Of a stretch of DNA of 59,068 nt, positions 51,722-59,068 are shown piece after piece. The notes below the pieces were generated by a model, which saw only the letters and a list, made by a program, of their open reading frames with translations, was not told where the DNA came from and did not search any database. This DNA is from an uncultured Clostridia bacterium (GTDB taxonomy: Bacteria; Bacillota; Clostridia; Oscillospirales; Acutalibacteraceae): positions 1 to 59,068 of the forward strand of contig CALWIW010000009.1 of the NCBI GenBank assembly GCA_944380855.1, given 5' to 3'. The translations under genes and the position numbers were made by a program. Position 1 is the first letter of the stretch. Each line of letters begins with the position of its first letter.

Positions 51722-53707
51722 TTACTCTGCTTCAGCAGATGCTTCCTCCTCTGAAATTACAGGGGCATCAGGAAGCAATTCTTTAATTGACAAGCTTACT
51801 CTCTTCTTATCAAAGTCGATAGCTGTGATTTTAGCCTTTACAACTTCACCGATTTTAAGCTCATCCTGTGGCTTCTCAATTCTTTTGTTAGCAATCTGAG
51901 AAATGTGGATAAGACCGTCAATTCCGTCGATAATGTTAGCAAAAGCACCGAAAGTAGTCATTCCTACAACCTTTGCGTCAACAACTGTGCCAACAGGATA
52001 ATTATTCTTGAGGATTTCCCAAGGATTGTCCTCTGCCTTTTTAAAGCCGAGAGAAATCTTGTTTGTTTCTGTATTGATATCCTTAATGTAAACCTCAACT
52101 GTATCGCCTACGTTTACAACCTCACTCGGATGCTTAATGCGGTTCCAAGAAAGCTCGGAAATGTGAATCATACCGAATACGCCGCCCAAGTCAACAAATG
52201 CACCGTAGTTTGTCAAAGACTTAACAACGCCTGTGTATGTCTTGCCAACTTCTGCTTCTGCCCAGAAAGCCTCTTTCTGCTCTGCTCTCTTATCTCTGAG
52301 AACGGAACGGATAGAACCTACGGCTCTCTTTCTTCTGCCCTTCTGAGAAACCTCGATGAGTCTGAACTCTACCTCTTTCTTGAGAAGATCGTCAAGGCTC
52401 TCATCTCTGCTTGCAGTTGCCTGTGAAGCAGGAATAAAAATTCTTACGCCGTTGTATACAACGATAACGCCGCCATTTACAACTTCAGAAACAACGCCCT
52501 TGAGTACTTCCTTGGAATCAACAAGGCTCTCAAGCTCTTCCCAGCCCTTCTGAGCGTCTACTCTGCGTTTTGAAAGCATAATTGTGCCTTCCTGATCGTT
52601 TGTCTTCATAATGAGAAGCTCTACAGTATCGCCAACCTTCACGATGTCCTCAGGCTTCTTTGTAGGATCGTTAGAAAGCTCGTCAACAGGAATATAGCCT
52701 GCCTGCTTTCTGCCAACATCCACATAAACCTCAGTGGGAGTTATGCGAATAACAGTACCCATTACCCTCTCATTTGTATTTAAGTTTTTGAGGGATTCCT
52801 CAAGCATCGCCTCAAAATTTTCTTCAGTTTCCATTGTTTCACCGGATTTGTTAATAATGTCGCTCATTATATCCAGTACCTCCTTTATTATCCTGTCTGG
52901 TGTCGATGCACCCGCTGTAACGCCTATGTGTTCCGCCTTCGAGAACATATCTATGTTCAATTCTGCCGCTGTTTCTATAAGGACTGTATTTTCACAGTTA
53001 CGCAAACATATGTCAAACAGCTTTTTTGTATTTGAACTGTGTCTGTCTCCGATTACGACCATAAAATCGGATATGCTTGATAATTCATCTGCCTCTTTTT
53101 GACGTTCCGACGTAGCATTACATATTGTATCAAAAATTTCAGCATTTGTATATACCTTTTTGAGAATTTTTAAACATTTTTTCCATTCTTGTGTATCAAA
53201 AGTTGTTTGAGCCACCAAAACAAGGGAATTTTGTTTCTCCTGAGGAATTTTTTCCATTATTTCTCTTAATTCCTCTATATTTTTAAAGGTCATACACATT
53301 CCGGTACAGTGACCCACAATTCCACAGACCTCCGGGTGTGTGCTGTCGCCTGCAATAAGCACAAGCTTATTTTCAAGCCCTGCCTTTCTGACAATCCTGT
53401 GAATTTTTGCCACAAAGGGACAGGTAGCGTCAAGCAGCGGATTTCCCCTATCGTTTATTTCATCAATCACACTTTTTGTTACACCGTGAGATCTTATAAC
53501 AATTATTTCCGATAGATCTGCGTCCTCAATTTTATCAACAGGTCTTATACCTTTTTCTTTTAATTCCCTCACCATCTCCATATTGTGGATAATAGGGCCG
53601 AGGGTAACGGCTTTTTTATTTTCTTCCAAAAGCCCGTATATCATATCAACCGCACGGTTAACACCGTAGCAGAAACCGGCAGTTTTTGCAAGCTTTATTG
53701 TTGCCAT
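51722..53707 (-). CDS. ispH: IspH-ribosomal protein S1 fusion
   Basis: A 661-residue two-part protein. Residues about 1-280 are 4-hydroxy-3-methylbut-2-enyl diphosphate reductase, the last step of the non-mevalonate isoprenoid pathway: [4Fe-4S] cysteines at C13 (GFCYGVNRAVD), in DATCPFV and in DTICNATSER. Residues about 310-650 have four S1 RNA-binding domains, ending GLIHISQIANKR and SLSIKELLPD, i.e. ribosomal protein S1. The fusion is a known clostridial arrangement. It overlaps plsC by 13 nt and ends the rpiR-hi0933-cmk-plsC operon. Domain boundary is near residue 290. Confidence 0.95.
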   Translation of the reverse strand: MATIKLAKTAGFCYGVNRAVDMIYGLLEENKKAVTLGPIIHNMEMVRELKEKGIRPVDKIEDADLSEIIVIRSHGVTKSVIDEINDRGNPLLDATCPFVAKIHRIVRKAGLENKLVLIAGDSTHPEVCGIVGHCTGMCMTFKNIEELREIMEKIPQEKQNSLVLVAQTTFDTQEWKKCLKILKKVYTNAEIFDTICNATSERQKEADELSSISDFMVVIGDRHSSNTKKLFDICLRNCENTVLIETAAELNIDMFSKAEHIGVTAGASTPDRIIKEVLDIMSDIINKSGETMETEENFEAMLEESLKNLNTNERVMGTVIRITPTEVYVDVGRKQAGYIPVDELSNDPTKKPEDIVKVGDTVELLIMKTNDQEGTIMLSKRRVDAQKGWEELESLVDSKEVLKGVVSEVVNGGVIVVYNGVRIFIPASQATASRDESLDDLLKKEVEFRLIEVSQKGRRKRAVGSIRSVLRDKRAEQKEAFWAEAEVGKTYTGVVKSLTNYGAFVDLGGVFGMIHISELSWNRIKHPSEVVNVGDTVEVYIKDINTETNKISLGFKKAEDNPWEILKNNYPVGTVVDAKVVGMTTFGAFANIIDGIDGLIHISQIANKRIEKPQDELKIGEVVKAKITAIDFDKKRVSLSIKELLPDAPVISEEEASAEAE

Positions 53708-54315
53708 AGGTCATGCTCTCTCATTTCGGTTATTTTTTCCATTATCTTTCTTGAAGCATCTCTGAATTCTTTGGAAGAACCTGTTTTAAGACCCAACTCT
53801 TCCAAAGACATCGGCTCTCCGAAACGAACTATTCTTTTTCCGAACTTTTTTCTGCCGCCTCCCTTTATGGTTATGCAGGCAGGGATTACGGGAGTTTGGG
53901 TAGCATAGGCAATCATCGCCGCTCCGCTCCTCGGTCTCAACAGCTCTCCGGTTTTTGAGCGTGTTCCCTCGATAAAAATAGCCATCACGTTGCCGTCTTT
54001 CAAAAGCTCCTCACCGTGGTTTATAGCTTCCTTATCGCCTTCACCTCGGTAAACAGGAAAAGCTCCCAATGCTTTTATCAGTGCTGCAAAAGCTTTATTT
54101 TTAAACAATTCGGCTTTTGCCATAAAATAAAGCTGTCTTTTCTGACCAAGACCCAAAACCACAGGGTCGGAATATGTTATATGGTTACAGGCAAGAATAA
54201 ATCTTCCCGTTTCCGGAATATTATTTTTATTGTGGTATTTTGTTCTGTATATTGCTTTAAATATCGGAGTCAGTACAATTCTTCCGAATACATAAAGAGG
54301 CTTTGCCTTTGGCAT
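53695..54315 (-). CDS. plsC: 1-acyl-sn-glycerol-3-phosphate acyltransferase PlsC
   Basis: A 206-residue acyltransferase that makes phosphatidic acid. The HX4D motif is HITYSDP and the second motif is FIEGTRSKTG. A short hydrophobic stretch near the start and the small size fit the clostridial PlsC group. ATG overlaps the cmk stop by one nt (TAATG), and its own end overlaps ispH-S1 by 13 nt. The order cmk-plsC-ispH is conserved in Clostridia. Confidence 0.93.
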   Translation of the reverse strand: MPKAKPLYVFGRIVLTPIFKAIYRTKYHNKNNIPETGRFILACNHITYSDPVVLGLGQKRQLYFMAKAELFKNKAFAALIKALGAFPVYRGEGDKEAINHGEELLKDGNVMAIFIEGTRSKTGELLRPRSGAAMIAYATQTPVIPACITIKGGGRKKFGKRIVRFGEPMSLEELGLKTGSSKEFRDASRKIMEKITEMREHDLWQQ

Positions 54316-54986
54316 TACGAAATTCTCTCCCTTATTATTTTTGCAACCGCCTCGACGGATTCATCAAAATTCATATTTGTAGTGTCAACCAAAACACTGT
54401 CCTCCGCCGGACGCAAGGGTGCAGCTTTTCTGTTAGTATCGTTGTAGTCACGCTTAATAACTTCTCTCAAAACGTCCTTAACAGTTGTTTTTTCTCCCTT
54501 TTCCGCTAATTCCTTATATCTTCTCTCTGCTCTTGATTCAGGAGAAGCCGTAAGAAAAATTTTTACCTGTGCATTTGGAAGCACAACAGTACCGATGTCC
54601 CTGCCGTCCATAATTACGCTTTTGGTTTTCGCAATATTTCTCTGCAAATCCAAAAGGTATTCTCTGACAACAGGCAATGCGGAAATATCAGACGCAGCCA
54701 TGCTCACCTGCTGAGTTCTTATTAAACCACTGACATCTTCGCCGTTCAAAAGCACAACCTGACCTCCGTTTTCTGAAAAGTCCATTTCCACGGATATCTC
54801 TTTAAGCAAGATTTCAACCTCTGCTTTTGATGACGCATCAATACCCTTTTTAAGTGCCGCAAGTGCCACTGTTCTATACAAAGCACCTGTATCTACATAC
54901 ATAAGACCGAGCTGTTTACCCACCGCCTTTGCAACAGATGATTTGCCTGCACCTGCCGGACCGTCAATTGCCACAGCTATACACAT
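54315..54986 (-). CDS. cmk: Cytidylate kinase
   Basis: A 223-residue kinase of CMP and dCMP. P-loop AIDGPAGAGKSSVAK, then YVDTGALYRTVAL (NMP binding), IMDGRDIGTVVLP and LTASPESRAERR. The start at ATG 54986 has AAGGGATGA upstream, giving the typical MCIAVAIDGPAG; 18 nt further up is another start in frame. Normal length. Confidence 0.96.
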   Translation of the reverse strand: MCIAVAIDGPAGAGKSSVAKAVGKQLGLMYVDTGALYRTVALAALKKGIDASSKAEVEILLKEISVEMDFSENGGQVVLLNGEDVSGLIRTQQVSMAASDISALPVVREYLLDLQRNIAKTKSVIMDGRDIGTVVLPNAQVKIFLTASPESRAERRYKELAEKGEKTTVKDVLREVIKRDYNDTNRKAAPLRPAEDSVLVDTTNMNFDESVEAVAKIIRERIS

Positions 54987-55068
54987 AATTATCATCCCTT
55001 TCATAATAAATCAAAATAGATTCCAAAATAATATATAATAAACAATTACTTGTTATAAACCGTTTAAT

Positions 55069-56310
55069 TCAGCAGCCAACACAGCTTTCTCCGGCGGTCC
55101 AACCTGTAGAAAAGGCAATTTGCAAATTAAATCCTCCGGTATACCCGTCTACATCTATTACCTCTCCGGCAAAATAAAGACCTTTTACAATACGGCTTTC
55201 CATGGTAGATGGGTTTAATTCCTTGGTGCTTACTCCTCCTGAGGTCACAATAGCCTCTTCTATAGGGCGAAAGCCTTTAATATTTATGGAAAAGCTTTTC
55301 AAAAGAGCCGTAAGCTCTGCCCTTTGTTCTTTTGTAATGCTGTTGCATTTTGTATCAAAGGGAACTCCCCAACGTTTCAATACAACAGGTATCATTTTCC
55401 TCGGCAAAAGCTCTCCCAATGAATTTGAAACCGCTTTGTTTATGTTCTTCTCAAAATCTCTCAATATCCGCTGATTTAACTTTTCTTCGCTGAGAGCAGG
55501 CTTTAAATCGATATACATAACATATTTATTTTGACGAGGATTTTTTATGTTTGCTCCCGCACTTAAAACCATAGGGCCGCTTACCCCGAAATGGGTAAAA
55601 AGCATTTCACCGAAATCACGGTAAACCTCTTTTCCGCTGTCAATGTTTACAACTCTCATACCGGTGTTTTTTAAGGAAAGCCCCTGCATATCTCTGCAAA
55701 AGCTGTCGGGACTTTCAATAGGAACAAGGGAAGGCTTTAAGGGAATAATTGTGTGGCCAAGCTTTTCCGCAAAAACATATCCGTCGCCTGTTGAACCGGT
55801 AAGAGGATAACTTTTTCCTCCGGTAGCTATTATTACCTTGTCAAAATCTCTTTTTTCGCCGTTTTCAAGGATAACTCCCCTAATCTCTCCGTTTTCAGAA
55901 ATCACATCGGCAATCTTGTGACCTGAAAAAACAGCTCCCGCATCGGACGCCGCCCTTTGCAGTGTAACTGCAACATCTGCCGCCTTATCCGAAACAGGAA
56001 ACACCCTGTTTCCCCGTTCGATTTTAGTTTTCAAGCCGTGGCTTTCAAAAAAATCTATAGTGTCCCAAGGAGTAAAACCGTTTAAAGAGCTGTACATAAA
56101 TCTGCCGTTTGTAGGCACATTCCTTATAAACTCATCATTATCGCAGGCGTTAGTTATGTTGCATCTTCCCTTACCGGTAATTCTTATCTTTTTTCCAACC
56201 ATGTTGTTTTTTTCAAAGACTGTTACATTACCGCCTAAGGAAGCCGCTCTGTAAGCCGCCATCATGCCTGCGGCTCCCGCTCCTATTACTGCGATTTTTG
56301 TATGGTTCAT
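55069..56310 (-). CDS. HI0933/YhiN family flavoprotein
   Basis: A 413-residue FAD-dependent oxidoreductase. The dinucleotide motif is VIGAGAAGMMAAYRAA at residues 7-22; RITGKGRCNITNA, IIATGGKSYPLTGSTGDGY and VTSGGVSTKELNPSTMES near the C-terminus are family signatures. The reaction is unknown (aminoacetone or other reductase activity proposed for relatives is not supported here). It starts one nt after the rpiR stop and lies 82 nt before cmk. Confidence 0.9.
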   Translation of the reverse strand: MNHTKIAVIGAGAAGMMAAYRAASLGGNVTVFEKNNMVGKKIRITGKGRCNITNACDNDEFIRNVPTNGRFMYSSLNGFTPWDTIDFFESHGLKTKIERGNRVFPVSDKAADVAVTLQRAASDAGAVFSGHKIADVISENGEIRGVILENGEKRDFDKVIIATGGKSYPLTGSTGDGYVFAEKLGHTIIPLKPSLVPIESPDSFCRDMQGLSLKNTGMRVVNIDSGKEVYRDFGEMLFTHFGVSGPMVLSAGANIKNPRQNKYVMYIDLKPALSEEKLNQRILRDFEKNINKAVSNSLGELLPRKMIPVVLKRWGVPFDTKCNSITKEQRAELTALLKSFSINIKGFRPIEEAIVTSGGVSTKELNPSTMESRIVKGLYFAGEVIDVDGYTGGFNLQIAFSTGWTAGESCVGC

Positions 56311-56311
56311 T

Positions 56312-57211
56312 TTATTTCTCTCCGTTTTCTTCTACAAATTCCTTTTTGCCTGTTTCAGTGCTGGCATATATTCCCTGCTCTTTCCATACCTGCTCCAAAG
56401 CAAGGAATGTTTCCTTAACCTCTTCCTTTTTCTCAATTACGGTAGCCACAATCAAAGCGTTTATCATACTTAAAGGAGCTACAAGGGAATCTACCACAGA
56501 AGCCATATCGCTTCGTGCTATTAAAAGATGGTCAGCCTGAGAAACCAAAGGCGATATCATGCTGTCGGTAAGGGCAATTACATCTGCTCCCCTCTCTCTT
56601 GCGAAATGCATAACGTCTACCGCCATTGTGCTGTAACGAGGAAAGCTAATGCCGATCATTACATCCTTTTCCGTAATTCTGAAAAGCTGTTCATATGCTG
56701 CGGATTTGCTTGAAGTATTGATAACACGAACATTACCGAAAATCAATTCAAAATAGTAACCCAAAAAATTTGCCAAAGGAGAAGTAGAGCGAACTGCATA
56801 TATATAGATATTTTCAGCGTTAACAATTGCCTTTACCGCATTGTTAAAATCCTCTCTTGAGGTTTCTTCTATAGTTTTTCTTATTTTTTCAATATCCTGA
56901 TTAAGCACGCTGTCAAGAACATCGCTGCCTCCGATTCTGTCACAGGTTACATCAATACGCTGTACGGAGGTAAGCTTATCACGTATCATTTCCTGCATTG
57001 CCTTTTGAAGCTTAGGATAACCGCCGTAACCCAATTCGCAGGCAAAGCGAACCACGGTACTTTCACTTACCCCTACGGTTTCTCCCAGCTTTGAAGCAGT
57101 CATAAAAGCCGCTTCATCATAATGTTCTCCTATAAAATCAGCTATAAGTTTCTGTCCCTTTGACAGATGAGAATATTTAGATTTTATTCTTGTCAACAAA
57201 TGCTTATCCAT
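56312..57211 (-). CDS. MurR/RpiR family transcriptional regulator
   Basis: A 299-residue regulator with an N-terminal RpiR helix-turn-helix (ASKLGETVGVSESTVVRFACELG) and a C-terminal SIS sugar-isomerase domain (about residues 115-260, with NIYIYAVRSTSPLANF). Ligands are usually phosphosugars. ATG 57211 has AAAGGA upstream; a TTG four codons earlier is possible. It heads the operon with HI0933, cmk, plsC and ispH-S1, a surprising partner for housekeeping genes, and is divergent from hisH. Confidence 0.88.
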   Translation of the reverse strand: MDKHLLTRIKSKYSHLSKGQKLIADFIGEHYDEAAFMTASKLGETVGVSESTVVRFACELGYGGYPKLQKAMQEMIRDKLTSVQRIDVTCDRIGGSDVLDSVLNQDIEKIRKTIEETSREDFNNAVKAIVNAENIYIYAVRSTSPLANFLGYYFELIFGNVRVINTSSKSAAYEQLFRITEKDVMIGISFPRYSTMAVDVMHFARERGADVIALTDSMISPLVSQADHLLIARSDMASVVDSLVAPLSMINALIVATVIEKKEEVKETFLALEQVWKEQGIYASTETGKKEFVEENGEK

Positions 57212-57386
57212 AGTCCTTTGCAAACCTCTTTTTTACATAGCCTTTTTTGTGATAAGTCAAAACCGCATACTTATCATAATATCATTTAAACACTTAGAAA
57301 TATTTTAGCACAATCCCAATTTTTTTTCAACAAGATTTAAAACAAAATTTATTATCCTGATTTTTACAGAATATAGTTTTACACTA

Positions 57387-57415
57387 TTGATTTTTTCGCT
57401 TTAATATGCTAATAT
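57387..57415 (+). promoter_or_regulatory. hisH SigmaA promoter
   Basis: TTGATT (57387-57392), a 17-nt spacer and TAATAT (57410-57415); transcription would start near 57422, about 30 nt before hisH. Confidence 0.7.
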
Positions 57416-57422
57416 ATTAAAT

Positions 57423-57440
57423 AATTCAACATATTGAATT
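57423..57440 (+). promoter_or_regulatory. Inverted repeat at the hisH transcription start
   Basis: AATTCAA (57423-57429), CATA, TTGAATT (57434-57440): perfect 7-bp arms just where the hisH transcript would begin, so it could be a repressor site or, as RNA, a hairpin near the ribosome site CGGAGG. The regulator is unknown; the divergent RpiR protein is a candidate. Confidence 0.45.
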
Positions 57441-57451
57441 CGGAGGTCAAT

Positions 57452-58063
57452 ATGATAGCTGTTATAGACTATGGTGCCGGTAATATTCAAAGCGTGATGA
57501 AGGCACTCAGACACATCGGTTGCGACTGTGTTCTCACAAGCGACCCTCAAATAATAAACAAAGCACAGGGAGCAATTCTTCCGGGAGTCGGCTCTTTCGG
57601 AGACTGTATGGACAACATAGAAAAATCAAATCTCACCGACGTTATAAAAAATTATGTAAAAACAGAAAAACCCTTTATGGGTATTTGTCTTGGGCTTCAG
57701 CTTCTTTTTCCTAAAAGTGAGGAAAGTCCCAACGCCGTTGGTCTTTCTCTTTTAAAAGGAACAATCACTAAAATTCCTTCAGGCAAAGGAATTAAGGTAC
57801 CTCATATGGGCTGGAACAGCTTGGATATAAGAAAAAAAGACGGTTTGTTCAAAGGTATAGAGGGAAATCCTTTTGTATACTTTGTTCATTCCTACTATTT
57901 AACCGCCGAAAATAAAGACATAGTCAGTGCACAAACTTTTTATTCTACAGAAATTCATGCGGCTGTACAATACAAAAATATTCACGCAACGCAGTTCCAC
58001 CCTGAAAAAAGCGGAGATGTGGGACTGAAGATACTTAAAAACTTTGCGGACATGACACTGTAA
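57452..58063 (+). CDS. hisH: Imidazole glycerol phosphate synthase subunit HisH
   Basis: A 203-residue class I glutamine amidotransferase that feeds ammonia to HisF. Start motif MIAVIDYGAGNIQSV, nucleophile Cys in GICLGLQLLF and the His/Glu pair in TQFHPEKSG. CGGAGG precedes ATG 57452; a longer frame from 57434 starts inside the inverted repeat. It is 29 nt before hisF. No other his gene is adjacent. Confidence 0.95.
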   Translation: MIAVIDYGAGNIQSVMKALRHIGCDCVLTSDPQIINKAQGAILPGVGSFGDCMDNIEKSNLTDVIKNYVKTEKPFMGICLGLQLLFPKSEESPNAVGLSLLKGTITKIPSGKGIKVPHMGWNSLDIRKKDGLFKGIEGNPFVYFVHSYYLTAENKDIVSAQTFYSTEIHAAVQYKNIHATQFHPEKSGDVGLKILKNFADMTL

Positions 58064-58092
58064 AAATAATACGATAGATAGGAGCATTAAAT

Positions 58093-58851
58093 ATGTATGC
58101 CAAAAGAATAATCCCCTGCCTCGATGTTAAAAACGGACGTGTTGTAAAAGGAATGAGCTTTGTAAATCTTGTTGACGCAGGAGATCCGGTGGAAAGTGCA
58201 ATTCAATATGACCGTCAGGGAGCAGACGAGCTGGTTCTTCTCGACATAACTGCATCTTCAGACGCACGCAATATAATGGTGGACATTGTATCACGGGTAG
58301 CCGACTCGATTTTCATTCCGTTCACCGTAGGCGGAGGAATAAGAACAAAAGATGATTTTAAAGCAATTTTGAGAGCCGGTGCAGACAAGGTTTCGGTAAA
58401 TTCAGCGGCGGTAAAAAATCCTGATATAATAAACGAAGCTTCATATAAATTCGGAAGCCAATGCGTAGTGGCAGCTATTGACGCCAAACGATGTGAAAAC
58501 GGAGGCTGGGAAGTATATATAAACGGCGGCAGAACGCCTGTGGGCCTTGACGCTGTAAAATGGGCAATTGAATGTGAAAAAAGAGGTGCAGGCGAAATAC
58601 TTCTTACAAGTATGGACGAGGACGGACAGAAAAAAGGATACGATATAGAGCTTACCAGAGCAGTTTCACAAAGCGTGGGAATTCCGGTTATTGCCAGCGG
58701 AGGAGCAGGTGCTTTAGAACATTTTTATGACGCATTTACAATAGGAAAGGCAGATGCGGTTTTGGCGGCGTCGCTTTTCCATTTCGGAGAAATACCTATT
58801 CCGCAATTAAAAAAATATCTTTCGGAAAAAGGAATATCCGTAAGAATTTAA
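58093..58851 (+). CDS. hisF: Imidazole glycerol phosphate synthase subunit HisF
   Basis: A 252-residue TIM-barrel enzyme that closes the imidazole ring in histidine synthesis and releases AICAR. The catalytic Asp pair is in [14 protein letters not shown] (D11) and VVAAIDAKR (D130-equivalent); phosphate-binding turns FTVGGGIRT and IASGGAGA are present. Canonical length. It forms a two-gene operon with hisH and ends at a strong terminator, so the other his genes must be elsewhere. Confidence 0.96.
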   Translation: MYAKRIIPCLDVKNGRVVKGMSFVNLVDAGDPVESAIQYDRQGADELVLLDITASSDARNIMVDIVSRVADSIFIPFTVGGGIRTKDDFKAILRAGADKVSVNSAAVKNPDIINEASYKFGSQCVVAAIDAKRCENGGWEVYINGGRTPVGLDAVKWAIECEKRGAGEILLTSMDEDGQKKGYDIELTRAVSQSVGIPVIASGGAGALEHFYDAFTIGKADAVLAASLFHFGEIPIPQLKKYLSEKGISVRI

Positions 58852-58879
58852 TTTTCAACAAATTAATATTTAAATACAG

Positions 58880-58918
58880 CAGGCAGAAGCAGAACTTAAA
58901 ATGTTTTTATTCTGCCTG
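58880..58918 (+). terminator. hisF terminator
   Basis: Perfect 9-bp arms (58880-58888 and 58910-58918) followed by a run of seven or more T; 28 nt beyond the hisF stop. Confidence 0.92.
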
Positions 58919-58957
58919 TTTTTTTATGTTAATTTGTAAATAGTGTTAAATATTATT

Positions 58958-58985
58958 TTAACAAACATCGATGTTTGTGTAGAAT
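58958..58985 (+). promoter_or_regulatory. Promoter with an 18-bp palindromic operator
   Basis: TTAACA (58958-58963), a 16-nt spacer and TAGAAT (58980-58985) form a promoter. The perfect palindrome ACAAACATCGATGTTTGT (58961-58978) fills the spacer and touches both boxes, as expected for a repressor operator. A second promoter, TTGAAT-17-TATATT, follows at 59024-59052. The gene they serve is beyond the window edge. Confidence 0.6.
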
Positions 58986-59023
58986 ACTCAAAACAATATG
59001 TGATAATTTAGTAAAAAACATTC

Positions 59024-59052
59024 TTGAATAAAAAGTATAAAAATGCTATATT
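59024..59052 (+). promoter_or_regulatory. Second promoter at the right edge
   Basis: TTGAAT (59024-59029), a 17-nt spacer and TATATT (59047-59052), reading out of the window. Confidence 0.55.
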
Positions 59053-59068
59053 GATACTGTTAAATCAT

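Overview
The window looks like chromosome from an anaerobic, spore-forming, low-GC Clostridia species, most likely Ruminococcaceae/Oscillospiraceae. The reasons are a complete spoIIIAA-AH sporulation operon, AT-rich intergenic DNA with classical Gram-positive promoters and Shine-Dalgarno sites, a rubredoxin, the clostridial IspH-ribosomal protein S1 fusion, and a secreted protein ending in a type I dockerin (cellulosome-type anchoring). I saw no rRNA, tRNA, CRISPR array, prophage or insertion sequence, so this is mostly stable core genome.

Layout. 1-2000: two tandem hairpins at the left edge, then a minus-strand module of a secreted 36-residue-repeat protein, an ECF sigma factor and an RsgI-like anti-sigma factor. 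2000-5700: the biotin operon bioY-bioB-bioD-bioA behind a promoter overlapped by a BirA-type operator, meeting a convergent LysR regulator. 5700-13100: a MATE exporter, then minus-strand genes for a shikimate-kinase-like protein, an ABC exporter, an RlmA-type methyltransferase, rubredoxin and pyruvate kinase. 13400-17300: a GNAT acetyltransferase, ferritin plus htpG behind a CIRCE-type (HrcA) operator, and a TetR regulator. 17600-24200: rrf2-cysK and spoIIIAA-AH, the latter with a SigmaE-type promoter.

24300-27700: the Mg2+ P-type ATPase mgtA with a leader of more than 600 nt. This leader holds an M-box Mg2+ riboswitch with terminator, a second attenuator-like RNA with its own terminator and a competing pairing, and a 32-codon reading frame with a strong ribosome site. 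27700-33700: an HD-HAD-metallopeptidase-NUDIX-alcohol dehydrogenase operon and a MORN protein/MscS channel pair. 33700-41300: pfkA, dnaE, and nusB-(TsaD paralogue)-xseA. 41300-47400: a CHAP-SH3-dockerin hydrolase, rsmF-like-rsmA, a small Asn/Gln-rich protein, a LUD protein and a zinc-ribbon membrane protein. 47400-57200: an operon ending in ligA, and rpiR-hi0933-cmk-plsC-ispH/S1. 57400-59068: hisH-hisF, then a promoter with a perfect 18-bp palindrome in its spacer, reading off the right edge.

The most unusual features are the tandem attenuator and short reading frame in the mgtA leader, the repeat-protein/ECF/RsgI-like module, and CIRCE control of a ferritin-htpG operon. Starts were refined by Shine-Dalgarno position and by overlaps with neighbouring genes. 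Family assignments rest on motif recognition without database searches.
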